NCBI GenBank assembly: GCA_965977975.1 | Contig: CBHCZH010000134.1 | Location: 1-10,041 of the forward strand | Origin: Croceibacterium_A sp965977975 | GTDB lineage: Bacteria; Pseudomonadota; Alphaproteobacteria; Sphingomonadales; Sphingomonadaceae | DNA length: 10,041 nt | Direction of reading: 5' to 3' | Part shown: piece by piece, positions 1-6,296 of the stretch | Layout: each line of letters starts with the position of its first letter | How positions within the stretch are numbered: the first letter of the stretch is position 1 | Program-made: the position numbers and the translations under genes | The notes under the pieces: generated by a model | What the model was told of the DNA's origin: nothing | Databases searched by the model: none | Seen by the model: only the letters and a program-made list of their open reading frames with translations

Positions 1-103
1 ATAAGATTTCATCGAGCCGTGGAAGACCACCACGTTGATAGGCCGGGTGTGGAAGCGCAGTAATGCGTGGAGCTAACCGGTCCTAATAACTCTGTTCGCG
101 CTT
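1..103 (+). rRNA. rrl: 23S ribosomal RNA, 3' end (partial)
   Basis: The first ~100 bases match the conserved 3' terminus of bacterial 23S rRNA: a GGCCGGGTGTGGAAGCGCAG block, then GGAGCTAACCGGTCCTAATAAC, the segment that closes the molecule in proteobacteria. The gene starts outside the window. The exact 3' end is set by analogy with the E. coli end, about 20 nt past the TACTAAT-like element, so it is uncertain by roughly 5-10 nt. The 5S gene about 115 nt downstream on the same strand supports the assignment. The spacer between them (about 104-202) shows no tRNA and no other feature I can support. Confidence 0.95.
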
Positions 104-202
104 GTAGAATCCCACCATCAACGACAGGCCTGCGGGCTTGCTCGTTCGGAGGATTTTCCAGCCGGATGACGCTGATAACAACGCATCGATTTAAACCCGC
201 AC

Positions 203-348
203 TGCACCGGCTTCATTGCTTGGTGGTCATAGCGTCTGTGACCCACCCGATCCCATCTCGAACTCGGCCGTGAAACCAGACAGCGCCAATGGTACTAACG
301 CTCAAGCGTTGGAAGAGTAGGACGCCGCCAGGCATTGCAGCCGGTGCA
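203..348 (+). repeat. Perfect 10-bp inverted repeat flanking 5S rRNA (precursor processing stem)
   Basis: TGCACCGGCT at 203-212 is the exact reverse complement of AGCCGGTGCA at 339-348. The arms sit symmetrically, each 5 nt outside the 5S termini (213-217 and 334-338), so the precursor can extend helix I past a 5x5 internal loop into a further 10-bp helix. Flanking stems of this kind hold the 5S precursor for endonucleolytic trimming (RNase E or RNase III type). Pairing is seen directly; the processing role is inferred. Confidence 0.75.
218..333 (+). rRNA. rrf: 5S ribosomal RNA
   Basis: This is a complete 5S rRNA of about 116 nt. The 5' strand GCTTGGTGG (218-226) pairs with CCGCCAGGC (325-333) to form helix I. 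The core ACCCACCCGATCCCATCTCG followed by AACTCGGCCGTGAAAC is the hallmark loop B/helix III sequence, and GCCAATGGTACT with the later GGAAGAGTAGG is the helix IV-V arm. Length and ends come from the terminal helix and could shift by one or two bases. It lies downstream of 23S and upstream of tRNA-fMet, the usual alphaproteobacterial rRNA operon order. Confidence 0.97.
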
Positions 349-376
349 AGGCAGGTAAAAAACCCATTCACAAGTC

Positions 377-407
377 AAAGGGCTGTCCCTCTCGGGATGG
401 CCCTTTT
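377..407 (+). terminator. Terminator-like hairpin between 5S rRNA and tRNA-fMet
   Basis: AAAGGGCTGTCCC (377-389) pairs with GGGATGGCCCTTT (394-406), giving a 13-bp stem with two G-U wobbles and a TCTC tetraloop. It is followed by only one extra T (407), then GGCGTCTTTG, so the U-tract is weak. It could be a partial terminator at the end of the 5S transcript or a processing hairpin. The tRNA begins 24 nt later, which leaves almost no room for a separate promoter, so some read-through seems required. Confidence 0.6.
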
Positions 408-431
408 GGCGTCTTTGACGCCCAACGGTGC

Positions 432-508
<77 letters not shown>

Positions 509-573
509 CCATTCCTCGAGAAGCAGCGCTACGAAACCCGAGCGCCTCCCGGCCGATCGCTGCTGTCTGGCGT

Positions 574-1467
574 CTACGATCCCTGGCCGAGCCTCGACAA
601 CCGCAGGATGTATCCCTGCTTGTTGTCCAGGTCGGATTGGATCGAGACGTAGAGATTGCCGGCTTCGTCGCTGGTTATACCCTGAACGTTGCTCAGGCTG
701 CCGGCGAACACCGCGATCGTCGTGAGGCCGTCGTGCGGGGTGTAGCGGAACAGCTTCCCGTGCTCGCTGTCCGTGATGTAGATCCCGCCGCCCGCGAAGT
801 GGAGAGATTCCGGGGAGAAGCCCGGGCGATCCGCGATCGGCCGATGCAGCATCCCGTTGCGGTCGAGCAGGTACAGCGTGCCGTCCAGGTTGTCGGCGAC
901 GTACAGATTCCCCTCGCCATCGAACGCGAAACTCTCCGGCTTCCGGATCCTACCGTCCGAACCTTTCAGCGCGTAACTGCGCCCGTCTCGCCGGACGGCA
1001 AGAATGCGGCGTCCCGACGGATCACCGACCAAAAGCAATCCCTGCGGGGAAAGCGCCAGGCCCTCGCTCGAGCCGACCGCGCGGGCGCTTGCCAGCGATG
1101 CGACCACGCCTCGGGTCGAGATCCGCCACACGCCGCCAATGTCATCGTCGGTCGCGTAGAGCTCGCCGCTTGCATCGAGTGCGAGATCTTCCGGAGACGA
1201 CAAGCCGTCGCGCCCGTCCGCCAACGTCCTGACGCGCCGTCCAGGCGTCCAGGCACGGACCGCCGATCCGCCTTCGTCCGCGATGTAGAGAGTTCCTCTC
1301 GACCACAGCAGTCCGTCCGGAGAGCTGATGCCATCGCCATTGCCGAGCAGCACCTCCGCGCTCGTTCCCTCGTCGAGGGTCATGACCATGCCTTCCCGAT
1401 CGAGCTCGCCGCAAGCGGAAGCGAGACCGCCCATCAACACGACGGCAAGAAAAGCGGACCGTTTCAT
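574..1467 (-). CDS. Secreted lipoprotein, six-bladed NHL/SMP-30-like beta-propeller
   Basis: A 297-residue protein. It opens with a lipoprotein signal (MKRSAFLAVV..., lipobox LASAC, lipidated Cys19), so it should be anchored to the periplasmic face of a membrane. The rest is made of six similar units, at about residues 50-73, 92-116, 134-158, 177-201, 219-242 and 261-290, spaced about 42 residues. Each has a pattern like 'S/PE-x-L-x-x-(D/S)-x-x-G-x-LY-(I/V)-(A/T)D'. This is the NHL/SMP-30 gluconolactonase-like propeller pattern and the count predicts six blades. I see no convincing catalytic residues, so enzyme (lactonase-like) versus binding scaffold is open. The start is supported by GGAG (1476-1479) 8 nt upstream, inside the end of the phosphatase gene. 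It is the second gene of a two-gene unit with that phosphatase, which suggests a shared surface or envelope role. Confidence 0.85.
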   Translation of the reverse strand: MKRSAFLAVVLMGGLASACGELDREGMVMTLDEGTSAEVLLGNGDGISSPDGLLWSRGTLYIADEGGSAVRAWTPGRRVRTLADGRDGLSSPEDLALDASGELYATDDDIGGVWRISTRGVVASLASARAVGSSEGLALSPQGLLLVGDPSGRRILAVRRDGRSYALKGSDGRIRKPESFAFDGEGNLYVADNLDGTLYLLDRNGMLHRPIADRPGFSPESLHFAGGGIYITDSEHGKLFRYTPHDGLTTIAVFAGSLSNVQGITSDEAGNLYVSIQSDLDNKQGYILRLSRLGQGS

Positions 1468-1470
1468 CGC

Positions 1471-2289
1471 TTAGACTCCGCGCACCCGATCGGCCATTTC
1501 CTTGGTCGACCAGAGCAAGTCCTCCACGTTGGCCAAGGTGTTCGCCGCTTCGAAAAGGATCAGAAAGAGGAGCGCCGCGGCCAGACCGTTAAAGCGCAAG
1601 GTGAGCTTGGCGGCCGAGTCGGCCAACCGGCGCAGCCAGCGACCGAAAATGAATTGGCATGCGAGTAGCCATCCGGCGCCGATCGTGGCTCCTGCCAAGA
1701 TATCGAGTGGCGAATGCATGCCGGTGACGATCCGACTCAACAGGATGACGAAGACCGTCCAGCCCAGCGCGATTATTCCCGCCAGACGACAGGCGAAGAC
1801 GATGCCCAAGGCGAGTGCGACGTAAAGGCCGGCATGATCGCTTGGGAACGACCCAAGATCGTTCTGGACGACATCGCCTTGCTTGAGATCTTCATAACGG
1901 TCCCGGTTCTGCCCGCCCAAAGGAGCGCGGTACTCGAGCCGCTCCGCCGGCTCGAGCTGAGCGTCGTCGATCACGAACACCGATTGAGACAGCACAAACG
2001 GCCGAGGCAGGAAGATTTCCCTCGACATTGTCTTGGTGGTGGCCACGACAAAGAAGACGGAAAGCAGGGTGACGATGAGGATGCGGCGTCGGCGCCTGGT
2101 CTCCTCGGGCTCGGCAACGGCGAACCAAGCATAGCAGAAGCAGGCACCGATCGGGCCGGCTTTCACCAGTGCGTTGTCCATAGGCAACGCAACCAGCATG
2201 TCGAAGTACCACGAGCGGCCGGACAAGGCATTCAGCGCGGCGTAGAGCGCATTGCTGAGATCTGTCGCGAGCGAGAGCAAGAAGGTCAT
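1471..2289 (-). CDS. PAP2-superfamily membrane phosphatase
   Basis: Predicted 272-residue integral membrane phosphatase acting on lipid phosphates or pyrophosphates (for example undecaprenyl carriers) at the outer face of the inner membrane. Visible PAP2 motifs: an LPRP block with Arg96 for motif 1 (residues ~86-97), PSDHA (149-153) for the PSGH motif, and SR-IVTGM-H-SPL-D (185-196), a perfect SRx5Hx3D motif with His192 as nucleophile. Motif 1 is not canonical KX6RP, and Gly is replaced by Asp in motif 2, a variant I recall from PAP2 proteins near polysaccharide genes. Hydrophobic segments surround the motifs. The frame stays open upstream to 2493, but that would overlap the divergent deacetylase by 86 nt. 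The ATG at 2289 begins where this family usually starts, has a weak GGAA 9 nt upstream and leaves a 118-bp divergent promoter region. GTG at 2427 is a less likely alternative. The lipoprotein gene follows after 3 nt. Confidence 0.85.
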   Translation of the reverse strand: MTFLLSLATDLSNALYAALNALSGRSWYFDMLVALPMDNALVKAGPIGACFCYAWFAVAEPEETRRRRRILIVTLLSVFFVVATTKTMSREIFLPRPFVLSQSVFVIDDAQLEPAERLEYRAPLGGQNRDRYEDLKQGDVVQNDLGSFPSDHAGLYVALALGIVFACRLAGIIALGWTVFVILLSRIVTGMHSPLDILAGATIGAGWLLACQFIFGRWLRRLADSAAKLTLRFNGLAAALLFLILFEAANTLANVEDLLWSTKEMADRVRGV

Positions 2290-2407
2290 TCCAATCGGTT
2301 CCACGCCCAACCGCTGGCGGAAGTAGGTCCGAGAGAATAAGATTGCGTCAACGGCGGCAAGACCGGCGAACAGGAAGTCTTTAGAGCTTTCTGATAGCCG
2401 TGAAATC

Positions 2408-3391
2408 GTGACACAAGTTCTGATCACGATCGACACCGAGCTGTCGTCCGGGTTGCACCGACAGGGGGTGAGCCTTGCCGATAACCTCGACATTTCGATC
2501 CATGCGCGGTGTACCGAGGGCGACTTCGGCGTGGCCTATCAGGCACGAGCCCTGGAAAGCGCCGGCCTGAAGGCGATCTTCTTCATCGATCCGATGCCTG
2601 TCCTGATCTTCGGCGCCGAGTTTCTGAAGCCGATCGTGGCGGAGATCCTGACGCGCGGGCACGACGTTCAGCTCCACCTTCATACCGAATGGCTCGACCT
2701 GATCGACAGGCCTCCCGTCTCCTCGCGCGGGCAGCATCTCTGCCAGTTCCAGGAAGAAGAGCAGCAGCGGCTGATCTCCTGCGCAGCAGAGTTGTTGTGC
2801 ATGACCGGGGCGCCGGCACCGATTGCTTTCCGCGCCGGCAATTACGGGGCGGACGATCGAACCTTGCGGGCGCTCCATCGCCTCGGCATGCGTTACGATA
2901 CGAGCTTCAACCCGCGCTTCGCCGGGCAGCAGAGCCGCATTTCCCTTGACCGCCACCAGACGCAGCCTAGCATGCACCACGGGGTCCTGGAGCTACCCGT
3001 CAGCTGCATCTCCGACTGGCCCGGCAGGATCAGACCGGCACAGCTTTGCGCCCTATCGGCATGGGAGATGCGCGCCGGCCTGCACCATGCCCTGGCTACG
3101 AGACAGAGCGCCTTTGTCATCGTTTCGCATAGCTTTGAGCTGATCTCCCGGAGCGCTCGCCGCCCGCGCCACACCGTCATTGCGCGTTTCGAAGCGCTAT
3201 GTGAGACGCTGTCTGGAATGCGCGACGCGGCCCCTTCGCATCGCATCGACGATCTCGAAGAAGCGGCCTTGCTGTCCGCTGCCATGGCTTCACGCTTGCC
3301 GCCCAATCCGGTCCGAACCGGACTTCGCATGGTGTCGCAGCTGCCGTGGCTGAACCGCGCCGTGCGCTACGGAGGCCCGCCCGGTCGTTAG
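2408..3391 (+). CDS. Polysaccharide deacetylase-like protein (CE4/NodB fold), cytoplasmic
   Basis: A 327-residue protein without signal peptide, expected to be cytoplasmic. It resembles the CE4-type deacetylases found in exopolysaccharide clusters. Motifs in order: ITIDTE (6-11) with the first acidic residue Asp9; GHDVQLHLHTEW (84-95) with candidate metal ligands His85, His90 and His92; FRAGNYGAD (141-149), the RxGxY substrate loop; ELPVS (195-199); and VSHSFEL (239-245), the late motif with His241. The presumed reaction is removal of N- or O-acetyl groups from a glycan or glycolipid intermediate, but the substrate is not deducible. The start is a GTG with no good Shine-Dalgarno sequence; no better start lies close downstream and the motif begins at residue 6, so it is kept. 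The gene is divergent from the phosphatase and convergent with the flippase, with stop codons sharing TTAG at 3388-3391. Confidence 0.85.
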   Translation: MTQVLITIDTELSSGLHRQGVSLADNLDISIHARCTEGDFGVAYQARALESAGLKAIFFIDPMPVLIFGAEFLKPIVAEILTRGHDVQLHLHTEWLDLIDRPPVSSRGQHLCQFQEEEQQRLISCAAELLCMTGAPAPIAFRAGNYGADDRTLRALHRLGMRYDTSFNPRFAGQQSRISLDRHQTQPSMHHGVLELPVSCISDWPGRIRPAQLCALSAWEMRAGLHHALATRQSAFVIVSHSFELISRSARRPRHTVIARFEALCETLSGMRDAAPSHRIDDLEEAALLSAAMASRLPPNPVRTGLRMVSQLPWLNRAVRYGGPPGR

Positions 3392-4887
3392 CGGGGCTGA
3401 CGCCTGTTCAACGAGCGCAGCCGCCGGCCGATCTCCTCCGCGCCTTTCCCGGCGATCCGCAGCGCCTCCGCTTCTGCGCCTTCCGACGAACCCGTCGTTC
3501 GCCAGACGAGAACCAGGAAAAGCGGATAAATCACAGCGCCGAGCATCATCGAGAAAGCCAGGTCCATGGCAACGATGCCTGTCCCGGGCGCAGCCAGCGT
3601 GACTCCCAAGTACATCAAGCCGGCCGCTGCAAAGGGCCGTGCAATGTGCACCGCCAAGGTGAAGGGGCTGGTCCCAGCGTGACGCGCGATGACGATGGTG
3701 CCGGCTGCCAGCGTCGCGGCATTGGTCGCCAGAGCAGCAACGGCGATTGCGGTGGCGCTTGGATAAAGCAAGGCGACTCCGGCAACGCCGAGGCCGGTCA
3801 ACAGCGCCCCGGCAAAGGACATCGAGGCCGCGGTACGCACAAATCCCGCCGCTTGCAGCGCCGATGAGATCACCTTGTAGACCGCATAGAGCGCGGAGTA
3901 GATCGCCACGATTCGCAGCAGCGGCGCGGCGGAGAGCCACTGCGAACCCAGCAGCAGCGCAATGGAATCGTGGGCCGTGGCCGCGAGACCCAATCCCATC
4001 GGTGCCGCGACCATGGCATAAGAGCCGAGAAGGCGGGCGATGCGATCCGGGCCTTTCCGCAACGGCTCCTGCTCGCTGGCGAGAGTGACGAACGTCACCC
4101 GGTTGAGCGCGGTGGCGATCTCCTGCGTGAAGATTTCCGAGAGATCCTTGGACACCGAATAGAGGCCGACCAGATGGGCAGTGCCGAACCGGCCGAGCAC
4201 GAGCCGCTCAATCTGCTGTTGCGCGGTTTGGGCTGTGGCGTTGAGAAGCATCCAGACGGAAACCGCGAGCAACTCGGACCGGCGAGCGAGCGAGCAGCGC
4301 GGGCGATAGGGATGAGCGAGGTAAGAGCCGACGGCAAAGAATGCCGACTGCGAAATCAGGCCGACGACGAGCGCCCAGTAGTTCCGCAAGAGAAGAGCGG
4401 CAGCAAGCGTGAGCACAAATGCCGCGGCACGTGCCGACACCCGCATCTTCAAGTCCCGGCCGAACTCGAAATTCCGGTCCAGATCGACGATACCGATGTT
4501 GACCCCGCCGAGGCACAGAAAACGCAGCGCGAGCGCCGCAATCACCGCGGTGAGTACGGGGTTGCCGTAAAACCACGCGGCCAGCGGCGCGAACGCGAGG
4601 GTGAGGAGAGCCATCGCGGAAAACAGAATGAGCTGGATGGTCCAGGCGGTATCCAGATGGCTCCGGTCGGGCGCCGGGATACGCAGCAATGCCTGTCTAA
4701 GTCCGATTGCGCCGAGGATCTCGACGATCGAAACCGCCGCCATCGCCACGCCGATCACGCCGAAGTCGCTCGGCGTCAGCAGGCGCGCGAGCACCAGGAC
4801 CGAAATCAGGCCCAGACAGCGTATCGACCATTGCATCAGCACCGCCAGGGCCGCGCTTCGGTAAATCGTTAGGCGCGAGGCGGTCAT
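3388..4887 (-). CDS. Wzx-type oligosaccharide flippase (polysaccharide biosynthesis/export, MOP superfamily)
   Basis: A 499-residue polytopic membrane protein of the length typical for Wzx/WzxC-like flippases, which move lipid-linked oligosaccharide from the cytoplasmic to the periplasmic leaflet. The N-terminus has the family pattern: LGLISVLVLARLLTPSDFGV (about residues 25-44), then IGLRQALLR (61-69). Mid-protein QQIERLVLGRFGTAHLVGLY matches the conserved 'D/E-xx-xxGrxxGxxxLGxY' element of this family. About 12 hydrophobic segments occur, with a polar charged C-terminal tail. The ATG overlaps the TGA of the upstream ATP-grasp gene in an ATGA arrangement (4884-4887), so translation is probably coupled. 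Neighbouring deacetylase and phosphatase genes fit a surface-glycan locus. The transported glycan is unknown, and the gene symbol is withheld because family members have many names. Confidence 0.9.
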   Translation of the reverse strand: MTASRLTIYRSAALAVLMQWSIRCLGLISVLVLARLLTPSDFGVIGVAMAAVSIVEILGAIGLRQALLRIPAPDRSHLDTAWTIQLILFSAMALLTLAFAPLAAWFYGNPVLTAVIAALALRFLCLGGVNIGIVDLDRNFEFGRDLKMRVSARAAAFVLTLAAALLLRNYWALVVGLISQSAFFAVGSYLAHPYRPRCSLARRSELLAVSVWMLLNATAQTAQQQIERLVLGRFGTAHLVGLYSVSKDLSEIFTQEIATALNRVTFVTLASEQEPLRKGPDRIARLLGSYAMVAAPMGLGLAATAHDSIALLLGSQWLSAAPLLRIVAIYSALYAVYKVISSALQAAGFVRTAASMSFAGALLTGLGVAGVALLYPSATAIAVAALATNAATLAAGTIVIARHAGTSPFTLAVHIARPFAAAGLMYLGVTLAAPGTGIVAMDLAFSMMLGAVIYPLFLVLVWRTTGSSEGAEAEALRIAGKGAEEIGRRLRSLNRRQPR

Positions 4888-6098
4888 GTCAGCGGATAGT
4901 GGCGCGGGTGTCGCGCCGCCCTCGGCAGGCGCTTTCGCAGCGCGGCGCCGATCCGCCGCCCGAGCTCCCGGCGTTCCTCAAAGAACGGTTGCGGGTCGTC
5001 CGCGGCCCAGGAATCCCAAGCTCTGGGAGTAACGAGGCGGACGGCGGCGGCCACGACGGGCAGACACAGACTGAGGAAGTGAGATTTCTCCAGTCGACCG
5101 CTGATGCGGTAGTATTCGCCCAGCAAATCGCGCTTGATCACGCCGACGCGATAATGTCGGACCGGACGAACCGGTTTCCCGGTCAGCAAGTCGTGGAGCA
5201 TGATCGGAAAGTCCACGCCGGCTTCGAGCGCCAGCGGGAGCGAGCCCCAGAACCGCGGGTTCACTTCGAGAAGGATGTAGCTTCCGGTCTTGGGCTCGCG
5301 CCGGAATTCGAACATCGCGACGCCATGCAACTCCGTTGCGCGGATCATGGCCTCGACCGAGCGAAGCAGCTCCGGATCGACCGGTTCGCTGATCCGGCTC
5401 GTGCTTGCACCTGTCTCCGAGGCTTCGTGGAGCCGCCGGTGCTGATACGCCTGCACTACCGTGCCGGACCGAGCGATCACCGACACGCCGACGCCTTCGC
5501 CGACGAAGAACGCTTCGGCCAAATAGCCCTTGCCGCCATGGGCCGCCAACGCGCTCCGCAGCTCGGCATGGCTCTTCACGATGCGCGCAAAGCGTTTCTC
5601 TACGACATCGCCCAACACATAGGAGACACACGGTTTGATGGCCATCGGCAGTCCGAGCCGCGCCGATAGCTCCATGGCATCGGAATCGGGCGTCAGCAGG
5701 CCACCCGCGGCGACGGGAACTCCCAGGCTGATGGCCAGTGCGCGCGTGGCCGCCTTGTCGGTGAACGCCGCCATGGCGGCTGGACCAGGAACGGCCACCT
5801 GCGCGCTACCGATACGGCCCGCGCAATGATGGAGCTTGGCGAGGCTGCTGTCGCTGCAGGGAACGATCATGGCGATCGAGTGATCTTGCGCGAGCTGACG
5901 GAGGCGAAGCGTCCAGGCCTCCGGACCCGCGGCATACGAGGGCAAGTCGTGGAGCCGATGAATGTAGCGCGAGCGTAACGCCGGCGATGTTCTGTCGGAG
6001 GGCGCCGCATGCACCTCAAAGCCGCGCCGGCCGAGCGAACGGACCACCGCCAGGAAGGCTCGGGCATCATCCCCGAGCACCAAGATTCTATCCGCCAT
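4884..6098 (-). CDS. ATP-grasp carboxylate-amine ligase-like enzyme of a polysaccharide locus
   Basis: About 404 residues from the chosen ATG. ATP-grasp enzymes join a carboxylate to an amine or thiol through an acylphosphate. The N-terminal pre-ATP-grasp fold starts MADRILVLGDDARAF. DK at 114-115, Lys155 in AIKPC, the glycine-rich GGKGYL and the acidic metal-binding pair MFEF (Glu264) and LLEVNPRFWG (Glu278, Asn280, Arg282) are all present, so it should be active. The architecture resembles CarB-like ATP-grasp proteins often seen beside glycan genes. The frame continues upstream to 6209, but the added 37 residues are basic and Pro/Cys-rich and do not resemble the family. ATG 6098 has AGAGG (6103-6107) just upstream, so it is preferred. 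It is the first gene of the pair with the flippase. A plausible role is attaching an amino acid or similar group to the exported glycan; this is inference. Confidence 0.85.
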   Translation of the reverse strand: MADRILVLGDDARAFLAVVRSLGRRGFEVHAAPSDRTSPALRSRYIHRLHDLPSYAAGPEAWTLRLRQLAQDHSIAMIVPCSDSSLAKLHHCAGRIGSAQVAVPGPAAMAAFTDKAATRALAISLGVPVAAGGLLTPDSDAMELSARLGLPMAIKPCVSYVLGDVVEKRFARIVKSHAELRSALAAHGGKGYLAEAFFVGEGVGVSVIARSGTVVQAYQHRRLHEASETGASTSRISEPVDPELLRSVEAMIRATELHGVAMFEFRREPKTGSYILLEVNPRFWGSLPLALEAGVDFPIMLHDLLTGKPVRPVRHYRVGVIKRDLLGEYYRISGRLEKSHFLSLCLPVVAAAVRLVTPRAWDSWAADDPQPFFEERRELGRRIGAALRKRLPRAARHPRHYPLT

Positions 6099-6296
6099 AC
6101 CGCCTCTAGCTCGACAGTAAGGCAGATGAGCTAACCCAAGCTTACAATGCCAGCGCCGATTTCTCGCCGGCGGCGGGTGTTCCGGATTGGGGCAAAATCG
6201 AACCCGCAATCATCGTCTCATTTCCCTTGTCATTCAGCGCCTGACGTTGAACCATGCGGCCGCCGCCGGAAGAGCGGTGCAGGGGAGACGGCTGCG
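6099..6296. promoter_or_regulatory. Divergent intergenic region between the ATP-grasp and dioxygenase genes
   Basis: This 198-bp spacer must hold the promoters of both divergent units, since neither has another upstream start. I could not place a convincing -35/-10 pair. TCGACA (6111-6116) and TACAAT (6143-6148) are too far apart (26 nt), and TTGTCA (6227-6232) lacks a good partner. It contains ribosome-binding sites for both flanking genes and, near 6186-6214, a degenerate match to the T-arm and 3' end of the tRNA-fMet at 432-508, discussed under findings. Confidence 0.5.
6282..6288 (+). promoter_or_regulatory. Ribosome-binding site fixing the GTG start of the dioxygenase
   Basis: GGGGAGA lies 8 nt before GTG 6297. 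It supports this start over the upstream ATG at 6147, because the resulting protein begins a few residues before a Tat motif at the normal N-terminal distance. Confidence 0.65.

Noticed and set aside
2290..2407. Defined promoter boxes in the phosphatase/deacetylase divergent spacer
   Set aside because: The region must be regulatory, but no pair of hexamers with suitable spacing was convincing on either strand.
2290..2493. N-terminal extension of the PAP2 phosphatase to an ATG at 2493
   Set aside because: It overlaps the divergent deacetylase start by 86 nt, and the family-like sequence begins at ATG 2289. A shorter extension from GTG 2427 cannot be fully excluded.
2381..2980. Minus-strand frame of 199 codons inside the deacetylase
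   Set aside because: Antisense to the conserved IDTE, HLHTEW and FRAGNYG motifs, with no recognisable features of its own.
6099..6209. N-terminal extension of the ATP-grasp protein
   Set aside because: The 37 extra residues are Pro/Arg/Cys-rich and unlike the fold start, and a ribosome-binding site precedes ATG 6098.
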